Shown in pieces: positions 52,238 through 61,290 of a DNA stretch of 64,000 nucleotides. The DNA comes from Dietzia natronolimnaea (GTDB lineage Bacteria; Actinomycetota; Actinomycetes; Mycobacteriales; Mycobacteriaceae). The stretch lies in assembly GCF_039525805.1 (NCBI RefSeq), contig NZ_BAAAHZ010000015.1; one strand, 5' to 3'. The notes under the pieces were generated by a model. That model was not told the DNA's origin, did no database searches, and saw only the letters and a program-made list of their open reading frames with translations. Made by a program: the position numbers and the translations under genes. The stretch's first letter is position 1. Each line of letters starts with the position of its first letter.

Positions 52238-54092
52238 CGAACACCTCCTGACAGAAGTCGACCACCCGGTCTCCGAGCAGCTGCCTGTTGGCCAATTTCA
52301 CGAACTCGTGACCCTCGTCCTCGAAGAGCAGCACGTCCACCGGTACGCCGCGGCGACGCAACGCCTCCACGGCCTGCTCCGTCTCGCTGAGCGGCACGTT
52401 GGTGTCGTGTGCCCCGTGGACGAAGAGCACGGGGACGTCGACATGGTGATACAGATGTAGCGGCGACGCCTCCCTGAGTAGTTCCCGCTCCTGCAGCGGG
52501 TTCCCGTACTTGGGATAGGCGGCGGCGGCGATCCACGGCTCGGTGGTGCGGTAGAAACTCTGGAGATCGCTCATCCCGCACGCCGCGATGCCCCCTCGCC
52601 ACCGCCCGGGGTGCCGGACCAGGGTCGCGTTCACCAGATACCCGCCATAGGAGCGACCCGAGACCACCGCCCGGTCGGGGTCGGCGATGCCCGCCTCGAC
52701 CAGGTGCAACAGCGCGTCCTCGACGTCGTCGATCCCCGCGAAGCGGCCGTAGCGGTCGTCGGCGTGGCTGAAGAAGCGTCCGGACCCCGTGGACCCACGC
52801 ACGTTGGGCGCGAAGTAGGTCACGCCGATGTCGAGGTACCGGCGGGCGAGGTCGTTGTACCCCGGCCGGGACTGTCCCTCGGGCCCGCCGTGGAGGTACA
52901 CGACCGTGGGGGTCGGTTCGTCGGCCGGGTCTGCGCGGTACAGCCAGCCGGACAACTCGAGCCCGTCGCGGGCCGTGAAGTGGACCAGCATCGGCGCCGG
53001 ATCCGGTTGCCTCGGTGGCTCTCCCGTCCACCTCCGCCGCTCCACGTCGTACATGACGATGCGCGGCGGCTGGTCGAGGCTCTGCACGGTGAGCGCCAGC
53101 AGACGGCCGTCGGCGGTGAGGGTGGGCGAGGACGCCACGACCTCGGGGAGCGGCGGTCTGACGATCACCCGCGGCCGGTCCCCGCTCAGGTCGAGCACCT
53201 CGATCTCCGACAAGCCCCCGCGGACGTTCCACAGCAGCACCGCCGTCGAGCGGTCCAGGCTCACCTCCACCCGGTCCAGGTCCGCGTCCTCGCGGTAGGC
53301 CACCGGCCAGGACTCCGTGCTCTCCTCGTCCGCGACCACCGCGATCAGGCCCATGCGCTCCGCGGAGTGGTCGCTGCGGACGATCATCCTCATGGGCCGG
53401 TCCTCGCCCCCGGCGTCGAGGATCACGCCGGCGTCCGTGGTGGACCCGGTGTCCACGGGCAACAGCGGCCACCAGCGGCCGTCCGGGACGATCCGGAGCA
53501 GTTCGCGGTGGCCGCGGGCTCCGACCCGGAACAGGGCCGCGCCGTCGCGGGCGTGGACGAGCGCGCCCCCCATCCGGCTGTCGACCACCGTGCTCTCGCC
53601 CGTCTCCGGGTCCACCAGCCTGCCCTCGGCCAGTCCCTCGGAGTCGAAGGCGGTCAGGGCCAGCAGGTCGCCGTCCCAGCAGACGATTTGCTCGGTGGCG
53701 TCGTGGTGGGTGTCGATCGGGTAGACGTCCTTGTCCGCGGGATCGGTCGTGACCAGCCAGATCCGCTCGCGCTCACCGCCGTCGGGTGCCACCTCACAGG
53801 CCAGCCACTTGCCGTTGGGAGAGTAGGCGACTCGACGGACCGGGCCGTTGACGGGCAGCACGACGTCGCGCTCCGGCCCTGCCCCGTCGAGGCCCCCCAG
53901 GCCCAGTGGGCGCTGCACCGCCCGCGGGTAACCGGTGCGCTCGGTGACCACGCACGCCAGCATCGACCCGTCCGGGGACAGGCACGGAGAGGTGGTGTGA
54001 CGGATCGCGTCCGGCCCCCCGGCGGCGTCGTCGGGTGGGCCGGCGACGTCCAGGGACTCGGCCTCCTCGGTGATCTCGGTCGTGTCATGCAC
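52215..54092 (-). CDS. S9 family prolyl oligopeptidase-like serine peptidase
   Basis: A 625-aa cytoplasmic peptidase. The N-terminal ~370 residues form a beta-propeller (CLSPDGSMLACVV; YSPNGKWLACEV). The C-terminal alpha/beta hydrolase carries Ser in SGRSYGGY, Asp in HGAHDTNVP and His in EDEGHEF, with the oxyanion loop VVYLHGGPEG. Such enzymes cleave short peptides that enter the propeller. It overlaps the ligase gene upstream by 8 bp and the M20D gene downstream. Confidence 0.9.
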   Translation of the reverse strand: MHDTTEITEEAESLDVAGPPDDAAGGPDAIRHTTSPCLSPDGSMLACVVTERTGYPRAVQRPLGLGGLDGAGPERDVVLPVNGPVRRVAYSPNGKWLACEVAPDGGERERIWLVTTDPADKDVYPIDTHHDATEQIVCWDGDLLALTAFDSEGLAEGRLVDPETGESTVVDSRMGGALVHARDGAALFRVGARGHRELLRIVPDGRWWPLLPVDTGSTTDAGVILDAGGEDRPMRMIVRSDHSAERMGLIAVVADEESTESWPVAYREDADLDRVEVSLDRSTAVLLWNVRGGLSEIEVLDLSGDRPRVIVRPPLPEVVASSPTLTADGRLLALTVQSLDQPPRIVMYDVERRRWTGEPPRQPDPAPMLVHFTARDGLELSGWLYRADPADEPTPTVVYLHGGPEGQSRPGYNDLARRYLDIGVTYFAPNVRGSTGSGRFFSHADDRYGRFAGIDDVEDALLHLVEAGIADPDRAVVSGRSYGGYLVNATLVRHPGRWRGGIAACGMSDLQSFYRTTEPWIAAAAYPKYGNPLQERELLREASPLHLYHHVDVPVLFVHGAHDTNVPLSETEQAVEALRRRGVPVDVLLFEDEGHEFVKLANRQLLGDRVVDFCQEVFGVRTQEE

Positions 54093-56703
54093 GGTGGATC
54101 CAGGTGTCCTTTCCCCCGCCCCCGCTCGAGGCGTTGACGACCATCGTGCCCGCCGGAGCCACCCGTGTCAGTGCGACGGGCGGGGCGGAGGCGAGGATCT
54201 CACCCGAGTCCCCGGGTCGGAGCATGACGAACGCCCGCATGTCGACGTGCCGGCGCTGGAGTTCCTGCCCGTCGAACGTCGGCAGGGTGGACAGGGCCTG
54301 GACCTCCTGCGCGACGAATCGCTCGCCGTGCCGCCGCAGTTCGTCGCGGCGCTCGTCGAGCTCGCGGGGAGTGCACTCGGGGCCGACGGTGATCCCGGAG
54401 CCCCCGTACCCGTCGATCGGCTTGACGACGAGCTCCCCCAGCCGGTCGAGGACCTGCTTCCGCTGCTCGGGGTCGGAGCAGAGATAGGTGTCCACCTGAC
54501 CGATGAGGGGCTTCTCGCCGAGGTAGAAGTTGATGATCTCCGGCACGCGCGCGTAGATCGCCTTGTCGTCCGCCGCGCCGTTGCCGGGGGCGTTGACCAC
54601 GGCCACCCCGCCCTCCGCCATCACGCCGAGCAGACCGCGCCGCAGAACGGATCCGTCGGCCCCCTCGGAGGAGAGCAGCATCTCCTCGTCCATACGGACG
54701 TAGAGCACATCGACGGGGGTTCGCTCGTCGCCGTCGACGCGCCACAGTCGACTGTCCTCGACCACCAGGTGGTCGGGGGTGACGAGCGGGCCGCCGATCG
54801 CGGCCGCGACCTGGCCCAGGTCGAAGGATCCGAGCTCGTCCTCCGCGATCACCACCGCGATCGCGGGATCGTCGACGCCGTCCGGCGCGGCCGCGCGCAG
54901 CGTCTGCGTCAGCATGTCCAGGCCGACCCGGGGATCGTGGATCTCGGACCGTGCGCCGAACTCGGGGAAGCCCTCGCTGATCCGGTCGCGCAGCGCGACC
55001 GCCATGGCCAGTCCGCCGGCCATCCGCAGATTGTCCTCGAGGACGACCCACTCGCCCGGGGCGGTGGACACGAGGTCGACCCCGCACACCGGGGCGTGCA
55101 GCGCCCCGGCCGGGACCGACCGGCCGGTGGGACGGAAACCCGGTGCCCGCTCGAGGGCCTCGGCGGGGACGACACCGGCGCGGGTGATCTCGCCGGGGCC
55201 GTAGATGTCCCGGAGGAACAACTCCATCGCGCGGGCGCGCTGTTCGATCCCCGCCGAGATCCGCGCCCACTGGTCGGCCGGGATGATCCGCGGGACCGCG
55301 TCCAGGGGAAACACCTGCGGCTCGTCCCTGCCGTAGACCTTGAGCGTCACCCCGAGGTCGCGGAGGCTGTGGTCGACCGCGTCCTTGCGCTCGCACAGGG
55401 TCTCGGGGCCCAGGTCCGAGACGGCCTTGAGCACGTCCACGTACTCGGGCCGCGGCACGCCGTCCTCGGTGATCGCCTCGTCGTGCACCTCCTCGGTGAC
55501 GGCCTCACCCAGCGGCGAGTAGGAGGCGAGCATCGACCGCATGCCACGGTCGTCCGCCACGTCGCGGGGCCGGATCCGGTCGACGGTCTCCGCCAGCAGG
55601 ACGGCCACCACGTCGCCACGCCTCCCGCGACGGCGGTGGGCGGCGCGTTGGCGGGCCGCCGAGGTGCCGGCCCCGCGGATGCCGTCGAGGAGATCGTGGA
55701 CCAGCTCGAGCTCGCCGCCGGCGCGGAGCTGCCCGGTCACCCCCTCCACCAGATCGTTGAGGAGCTCGGACGCGGCTCGCGGGCCCCCGGTGGACACGTC
55801 CACCAGGTCGCCCTCCATCCCGGATCGGGCCGCCCGCCAGTACGCCGCGTCGAGGACGGTGGGCGACGGATCCTCCCAGTGGTCGCCGTGGTCCGCGCGC
55901 TCGGCGAGGATGCGGTCGACCGTGGCGCGGAACAGGGCGGCGACGACGACGAGGGTGTCCACCGTGCTACACGAGTCACACGCTCCCAGTTCCACCCCTG
56001 CGCCGTCCCGGGACGGGCGGATGTCGATGTTGATCGACTCCCGGTCCACCACCACCCCGGTGCCGAGTAGTTCGTCCTCCGCCGCCTGCACCCCGTCCGC
56101 CGAGTCGGTGGGGAACGCGGTGAAGTGCGCGGGCGACCACCTCGCCTCGAACGTCCGTGTGGAGGCGTACCCGGAGTCTCCGCCGTCGGCCCAGTAGGGA
56201 GAGCTGGCGGCCATGGCCAGCAGCACGGGGGCCACGGCGACCGCACGCCGCGCGACGTACTGCGCCTCGTCGGCGTCCGCGACCTCCACCACCACGCGGA
56301 ACCTCGCCGCCGCCCGGGTCTGGGACTCGCGACCCGGGGCGGGGTGGGGCTCCTCCGGGGTGGGGTCGAACTCGACCCCCGGTGAGGCGAGCGAACCCGC
56401 CGCGACCACCCCGGTGCGGATCCCACCTCCCGCCCTGGCCAACCGGGACCGGGTGAGTCGGAGTGCCTCGGCGAACTCGGCGAGCCCGGTGTGGGCGCCG
56501 ACGTCCGACACCACGAGCGCGCCGTGGCGGGCCGAGACCGCATGGGCGCCCACAGCATCAGCCGCAGCGCCGCCATCCGTGCCGCCGCCCCCCTCGCCGG
56601 CGGCCTCGAGCACCTGGGGGGCACGTCGTACCGGTCGTCGGGTCCGCAGATCGACGAGGTGGAGTTCCTCCTCGATCCTGATCCATCGCTGTCCATCGGT
56701 CAT
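54085..56703 (-). CDS. GCS2-like / circularly permuted ATP-grasp fusion ligase, copy A
   Basis: A ~872-aa fusion. Residues ~5–380 resemble YbdK-type carboxylate-amine ligases (RIEEELHLVD; SSPYWADGGDSGYASTR) but the HxHxG substrate motif is not seen. Residues ~400–870 are a circularly permuted ATP-grasp: VLEDNLRMAGG, VVKPIDGYGGSGITVGPE, RRHVDMRAF and SSGGGGKDTW. It should ligate an amine or amino acid to a carboxylate, at the cost of ATP. The start is ATG 56703; an in-frame GTG at 56739 is possible. It overlaps the S9 peptidase gene. Confidence 0.83.
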   Translation of the reverse strand: MTDGQRWIRIEEELHLVDLRTRRPVRRAPQVLEAAGEGGGGTDGGAAADAVGAHAVSARHGALVVSDVGAHTGLAEFAEALRLTRSRLARAGGGIRTGVVAAGSLASPGVEFDPTPEEPHPAPGRESQTRAAARFRVVVEVADADEAQYVARRAVAVAPVLLAMAASSPYWADGGDSGYASTRTFEARWSPAHFTAFPTDSADGVQAAEDELLGTGVVVDRESINIDIRPSRDGAGVELGACDSCSTVDTLVVVAALFRATVDRILAERADHGDHWEDPSPTVLDAAYWRAARSGMEGDLVDVSTGGPRAASELLNDLVEGVTGQLRAGGELELVHDLLDGIRGAGTSAARQRAAHRRRGRRGDVVAVLLAETVDRIRPRDVADDRGMRSMLASYSPLGEAVTEEVHDEAITEDGVPRPEYVDVLKAVSDLGPETLCERKDAVDHSLRDLGVTLKVYGRDEPQVFPLDAVPRIIPADQWARISAGIEQRARAMELFLRDIYGPGEITRAGVVPAEALERAPGFRPTGRSVPAGALHAPVCGVDLVSTAPGEWVVLEDNLRMAGGLAMAVALRDRISEGFPEFGARSEIHDPRVGLDMLTQTLRAAAPDGVDDPAIAVVIAEDELGSFDLGQVAAAIGGPLVTPDHLVVEDSRLWRVDGDERTPVDVLYVRMDEEMLLSSEGADGSVLRRGLLGVMAEGGVAVVNAPGNGAADDKAIYARVPEIINFYLGEKPLIGQVDTYLCSDPEQRKQVLDRLGELVVKPIDGYGGSGITVGPECTPRELDERRDELRRHGERFVAQEVQALSTLPTFDGQELQRRHVDMRAFVMLRPGDSGEILASAPPVALTRVAPAGTMVVNASSGGGGKDTWIHRA

Positions 56704-56760
56704 CGGAGTCACGGTAGGGGAACCGGTCGGGGTCCGCACCCGCGGCGGGGGCGCCCGGGG

Positions 56761-59346
56761 TCAGCGCATGATCCACGTGTCCTTGCCGCCACCCCCGCGG
56801 GAGGAGTTGACGATCAGCGACCCGGCGGGGGCCACCCGGGTGAGGCCGGCCGGGACCGCGTGGGCCGTCGTCCGGCCTCCGTCGCGCCTCAGGTGGGCGA
56901 AGGCGCGCAGGTCGACGTGCCGCCTCTGCATGCGGGTGCCGTCGAAGGTCGGGAGCGTCGACAGGGCCACCACCTCCTGGGCGATGAAGCCCTCGGGCCG
57001 GGTGAGCAGCTCCTCGCGTCGTGCGGCCAACTCCGCCTCGGAGCACTCGGGCCCGATGGTGATCCCCAGCCCGCCGTAGCCGTCGATCGGCTTGACCACC
57101 AACTCCCCCAGCCGGTCCAGCACGAGGTCGCGTTGGGTGCGGTCCGCGCACAGGTAGGTCGGCACCTGCTCGAGGACCGGGGCCTCCCCCAGGTAGAACT
57201 CGATCATCGCGGGCACGGAGGCGTACACGGCCTTGTCGTCCGCCACCCCGTTCCCGAGGGCGTTGGCCACCGTCAGCCGCCCCCCGGCGAGGGCGTCCAG
57301 CAGGCCGTCCCGCAGCGGCTCGCCGTCGAGTCCGGGGGAGCTGAGCAGCATGTCCTCGTCGATCCGCGCGTACACCACGTCCACCCGCTGGAGCCCGTCG
57401 CGGGTCCTGCGGTGCAGGATCCCGTCCCGGAAGACCACCTCGTCAGGGGTGACGAGTGGCAGGCCGGTCCGGTCGGCGACGAGGCGGTGCTCGAACCACG
57501 CCGAGTCAGCCGAACCGGAGGACATCACCACCACGTTCGGGGTGTCGCCCGCCGCCGGCGGTGCCGCCGCCACGAGGGTCTCCCGGATCATGGGGAAGGC
57601 CTGGTCGGGTGAGTGGAGATCGAACTCGTCGACCAGGTCGCCGAACAACGCCGACGTCATCTCGCGGTGGGCGGTGGAGAAGGCGACACCGGACGGCACG
57701 CGGACGTTGTCCTCGAGGACCAGCCACCGACCGTCGTCCGCGCACACCAGGTCGATCCCGCAGATGTGCGCCCGGATCCGGTCCGCCCCCAGCGCCCGCC
57801 CGGTGCTCCCGCGGAACCCCGGTGCCCGATCGAGGGCCTCGGGGGCGAGGTGCCCGGCGGCGAGGAACTCCTGCTCGCCGTAGACGTCGTCCAGGAACGC
57901 GTCGAGGGCGCGGGCGCGCTGCTCGATCCCGGCCGCGAGCCGCGACCAGGTCTCCGAGGTGATGATCCGGGGGACGAAGTCCATCGGGAACGCGTGGGGA
58001 CGCTCCTGGCCCGTGACCCGGAAGGTGACCCCGGCGACCGAGGCCTCCTGCTCGGCCCGCACCTGCCGCGCCCGGAGCCTGACGGTCCCGATCCGCTGCA
58101 GCGCCGTCAGGACGGGGTCGTACGGGGCCCGCGGCCGACCACCGGCCTCGACCGCCTCGTCCCAGCTCGGGTCCTCGTCCAGGCCCTCGATCGGGAGGTA
58201 GACACCGAACAGTCGCGAGTGCGCGTCCGGGACCGGCGAACGGGAGCCGCTGGTACCGCCGGTCTCCACCACCAGCAGGTCCACGACGTCCTGGACGTGG
58301 GCCCGGCGGCGCAGGGTCTGCCGCTGACGGAACGCGCTGCTGCCGTTGTAGAGCGCGTCGTCGACCAGCGCGCGCACCGTGTCCAGGTCCCCCGTGCCGG
58401 ACAGCTGCTCGGCCAGGGAGTCGACCAGGTCGGTGATGACGTCGGCCGCCGGACGGGGGCGGAAGGTGACCGGGTCGACCAGGGCGCCCTCGAGACCGGA
58501 TCTCGCGGCGCGCCACAACGCGGCCCGGAGCCTGGTCTCCACGGGTGCGGACGGCTCCGCACCCCGCGCCAGGGCCTCGGCCTCGCGCTCCACCAGCGCC
58601 CGGAACAGGGTGGCCACGAGGGCAGTGGCGTCGGCGGAGGGGCACGCGTCGCACACCAGGATCTCCACCGACCGCCCGTCCGCGCCGGGTTGGATCCCGA
58701 AGCCGACCATCGAGGCGTCGGTGATCACCCCGCTGCCGACGAGGTCGTCGACGAGTGCGTGATAGTCGTGCGCCGAGCACACGCCCGCCACCGGCGCGGT
58801 GGTCGGCCACTGGGACGCGGCGACCGAGCGGCAGCTGGCGTACCCGGAGTCGGATCCGTCGCGGAGGAAGGGCGAGCTCGCGGTGAGCGCCAGGAACACC
58901 GGGAGGTGTGGGGCGATCCGGCACGCCAGGGCGACCGCCTCGTCGGTGTCCACGGCATCCACCCGGATCCGGGTGCCGCAGTAGATCTGACCGCGGGCCA
59001 GGAACTCGTAGTCCGCCAGCAGCCGGCGCATCCGGGGGCTCTCGTCGACCAGCGCCGACCCCGGGGGGACCAGCGGGACCGCTCCCGCGGCCGCCACCGT
59101 GAGGCCGCGGCCCTCGCCCACCCGGCGCAGTCCCTCGCGCGCCTCGTGCAGCCCGGAGCGCAGGCCCGAGGCCGTGTGGGCCGGACGGGTGCGCGTCCGG
59201 ATCACACAGTTGCGCACCTCGTCGGCAGCGACGTCCGCTGATCGGTGGGCCAGCAGCTCGGACGCCCTGGGCGTGAGCTCCCGACTCTCGGAGTCGAGGA
59301 CCTGGAGGTCCTCCTCGATCACCGCTGACCTGAACTGGGCTCCCAT
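56761..59346 (-). CDS. GCS2-like / circularly permuted ATP-grasp fusion ligase, copy B
   Basis: An ~861-aa paralogue of copy A with the same domain order: IEEDLQVLD and SSPFLRDGSDSGYASCR (GCS2-like), then VLEDNVRVPSG, VVKPIDGYGGLGITIGPE, RRHVDLRAF and RGGGGKDTW (ATP-grasp). The GCS2 metal motif EEEL is EEDL here, and the usual GTHVHVG is GTRIRV, so its N-domain may be substrate-binding only. ATG 59346 lies 6 bp after TACATT, suggesting a leaderless message. It ends 57 bp before copy A. Confidence 0.83.
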   Translation of the reverse strand: MGAQFRSAVIEEDLQVLDSESRELTPRASELLAHRSADVAADEVRNCVIRTRTRPAHTASGLRSGLHEAREGLRRVGEGRGLTVAAAGAVPLVPPGSALVDESPRMRRLLADYEFLARGQIYCGTRIRVDAVDTDEAVALACRIAPHLPVFLALTASSPFLRDGSDSGYASCRSVAASQWPTTAPVAGVCSAHDYHALVDDLVGSGVITDASMVGFGIQPGADGRSVEILVCDACPSADATALVATLFRALVEREAEALARGAEPSAPVETRLRAALWRAARSGLEGALVDPVTFRPRPAADVITDLVDSLAEQLSGTGDLDTVRALVDDALYNGSSAFRQRQTLRRRAHVQDVVDLLVVETGGTSGSRSPVPDAHSRLFGVYLPIEGLDEDPSWDEAVEAGGRPRAPYDPVLTALQRIGTVRLRARQVRAEQEASVAGVTFRVTGQERPHAFPMDFVPRIITSETWSRLAAGIEQRARALDAFLDDVYGEQEFLAAGHLAPEALDRAPGFRGSTGRALGADRIRAHICGIDLVCADDGRWLVLEDNVRVPSGVAFSTAHREMTSALFGDLVDEFDLHSPDQAFPMIRETLVAAAPPAAGDTPNVVVMSSGSADSAWFEHRLVADRTGLPLVTPDEVVFRDGILHRRTRDGLQRVDVVYARIDEDMLLSSPGLDGEPLRDGLLDALAGGRLTVANALGNGVADDKAVYASVPAMIEFYLGEAPVLEQVPTYLCADRTQRDLVLDRLGELVVKPIDGYGGLGITIGPECSEAELAARREELLTRPEGFIAQEVVALSTLPTFDGTRMQRRHVDLRAFAHLRRDGGRTTAHAVPAGLTRVAPAGSLIVNSSRGGGGKDTWIMR

Positions 59347-59404
59347 GAAGGAAATGTAGTGCGGGCGGGCGGGGTGCACATCCGGTCGGGATGTGGGATG
59401 GGTC

Positions 59405-60205
59405 TCAGCGCGCCTTCCAGACCGGAGGCCGCTTCTCCGAGAACGCACGCGGGCCCTCCATGGCGTCCTCCGACGTCATGACGGTGATCATCTCCGTGTC
59501 ACTGACCTTCCAGCGGTCGTCCTCCGCCGGGCGGGTCCCGTCGCTGATGCCCAGCGCGACGCGCTTGCTGGCCTGGACGGCCAACGGGGCGTTGGCGGCG
59601 ATCACGCCGGCCAGCTCGAGCGCCGCGTCGAGCAGGTCCCCGGCCGGGACGACCCGGTTGATCAGATGCAGGTCCAGTGCGCGCTCGGCCGTGACCGGCT
59701 CGCCGGTGAGGATCATCTCCATGGCCACCCGGTGGGGCAGCTGGGCCGGCAGCCGGAACGCACCGCCCGCCGCGGCGATGAGGCCCCGCCTGACCTCCGG
59801 CAGTCCGAAGACCGCGTGATCGGCGGCCACCACGAGATCGCACGCCAGCGCGATCTCGCAGCCCCCGCCCAGCGCGGTGCCGTTGACCGCGGCGATCACC
59901 GGCACGGAGACGTGATGCTGCATCATCCCCGCGAAACCCCACTGGCGGTTCTCCGCCGGGAAGATGTCCTCTCCCCGGGAGATCGCCTTGAGGTCCGCCC
60001 CCGCGCAGAACGACTGCTCCCCCGACCCGGTGAGGACGACCACCCGGATCTCCGGGTCCGTGTCCGCCTCGTGCAGGGCCCGCCCGAGCAGCGTGCTCAC
60101 CTCGCCGTTGACGGCGTTGCGGGCCTCGGGGCGGTCGAGGGTGACGAGCAGGATGTGATCGCGGCGCTCGGTGCGGACGGCTGGACGGGTCTCGGATGAG
60201 GTCAT
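59405..60205 (-). CDS. Enoyl-CoA hydratase/isomerase family (crotonase) protein
   Basis: A 266-aa crotonase. The oxyanion-hole segments FCAGADLKAI and NGTALGGGCEIALACD and both catalytic Glu (GGCEIA; LPEVRRG) are present, so hydratase activity on enoyl-CoA is plausible. The start is ATG 60205; the open frame extends upstream without a ribosome site. It is divergent from a GntR regulator that may control it. Confidence 0.88.
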   Translation of the reverse strand: MTSSETRPAVRTERRDHILLVTLDRPEARNAVNGEVSTLLGRALHEADTDPEIRVVVLTGSGEQSFCAGADLKAISRGEDIFPAENRQWGFAGMMQHHVSVPVIAAVNGTALGGGCEIALACDLVVAADHAVFGLPEVRRGLIAAAGGAFRLPAQLPHRVAMEMILTGEPVTAERALDLHLINRVVPAGDLLDAALELAGVIAANAPLAVQASKRVALGISDGTRPAEDDRWKVSDTEMITVMTSEDAMEGPRAFSEKRPPVWKAR

Positions 60206-60418
60206 GCCCCCAGTCTCGCCCGGCACGTCGGCACACGCGGGCGAAACGCCCACCTCCCCCGGGCCGGTGCGATGCGCGAGACCCTCCACCGGGGCCATAC
60301 AGCGGGGGAGAGGCGTTCACCCCTGCTGGGCAATCGCACACTCCTCGGATATATTTGATTTCGATTCTCGGCCGAGGCCCCTCGGTCGTTCGTGATCCCC
60401 GGAGATGAGGTGGCGGAT

Positions 60419-61132
60419 ATGGCCGCAACACGACTCGCGCAGCGTCCGCAGCTCTCCGAGGAGGTCGCGGACCACGTCCGGACCCGGATCATGAGCGGCG
60501 AGGTGCGCCCCGGGGACTTCATCCGTCTGGACGAGACCGCGGCCGCTCTCGGGGTGAGCGTGACCCCGGTGCGCGAGGCCCTGCTGACCCTGCGCGGGGA
60601 GGGGCTGGTCGATCTGGTCCCGCGACGCGGATACCTGGTCTCGCCGATGAGCAGGCAGGACGTCGAGGACATCTTCTGGCTGCAGGCCCGGCTGTCCAAG
60701 CGGATCGTCGACCGTGCCATCACCCGGTTCGACGAGGCGGCCCTCGAGCACCACGCCCGCCTGGTGGAGGACTTCGAGGCGGCGGCCGTGACGGGCGATC
60801 CGGACCGTGTGGTGAGCGCGCAGTACGCCATCCACCGCTCGATCAACCGGGCGTCCCGGTCGGACAAGCTGTCCCGCTTCCTCAACAACGCCGCGCGCTA
60901 CATGCCCTACCGGCTCTACGCCGAGGATCCGGACTGGCGGTCCACCGCGCTCGAGGACAACAGGCGGATGCTCGAGGCGCTGCGCACCGGCGACGTGGAG
61001 ACGGCCCACGCCGTGGTCGACAGGGAGTTCACCAACGGCGCCGACCTGCTCATCGCGCACCTCCAGCGCGCCGGCGTGTGGGACGAGGACCGCGACGAGG
61101 ACCGGGGCCCGACGCTGGTCGCGCAGGCCTGA
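60419..61132 (+). CDS. GntR family regulator, FadR-type
   Basis: A 237-aa regulator with N-terminal winged helix (IRLDETAAALGVSVTPVREALL, core AAALGVSVTPVREAL) and the FCD helical ligand domain (AQYAIHRSINRASRS; FLNNAARYMPYRLY). FadR/VanR-type proteins sense acyl-CoAs or organic acids. AGGTGG precedes ATG 60419. Its last codons and stop are the start of a 28-bp tandem repeat. Confidence 0.86.
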   Translation: MAATRLAQRPQLSEEVADHVRTRIMSGEVRPGDFIRLDETAAALGVSVTPVREALLTLRGEGLVDLVPRRGYLVSPMSRQDVEDIFWLQARLSKRIVDRAITRFDEAALEHHARLVEDFEAAAVTGDPDRVVSAQYAIHRSINRASRSDKLSRFLNNAARYMPYRLYAEDPDWRSTALEDNRRMLEALRTGDVETAHAVVDREFTNGADLLIAHLQRAGVWDEDRDEDRGPTLVAQA

Positions 61133-61212
61133 CCACCCGGCACTCGTCGCGCAGGCCTGACCACCCGGCACTCGTCGCGCAGGCCTGACCACCCGGCACT
61201 TGTCGCACGGGT
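61129..61212. repeat. 28-bp tandem repeat across the GntR stop codon
   Basis: Three adjoining copies (61129–61156, 61157–61184, 61185–61212) of a unit beginning CTGACCACCCGGCACTCGTC; the third is diverged. The first copy contains the GntR stop codon, and the preceding 15 bp inside the gene match the end of the unit. Confidence 0.85.
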
Positions 61213-61290
61213 CTGACCCGCGACCACCGGAGGCCGGGGCGACACCGCCCCGGCCTCCGCCGTCTCATCTCCGATGTGAGCCCCGGGACG

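Noticed and set aside
54070..59241. Long + strand frames opposite the two ligases
   Set aside because: Composition is typical of antisense frames; both ligases show conserved motifs on the minus strand.
61129..61212. CRISPR-like array
   Set aside because: The 28-bp units are directly adjoining with no spacers and overlap a gene end; no cas gene is present.
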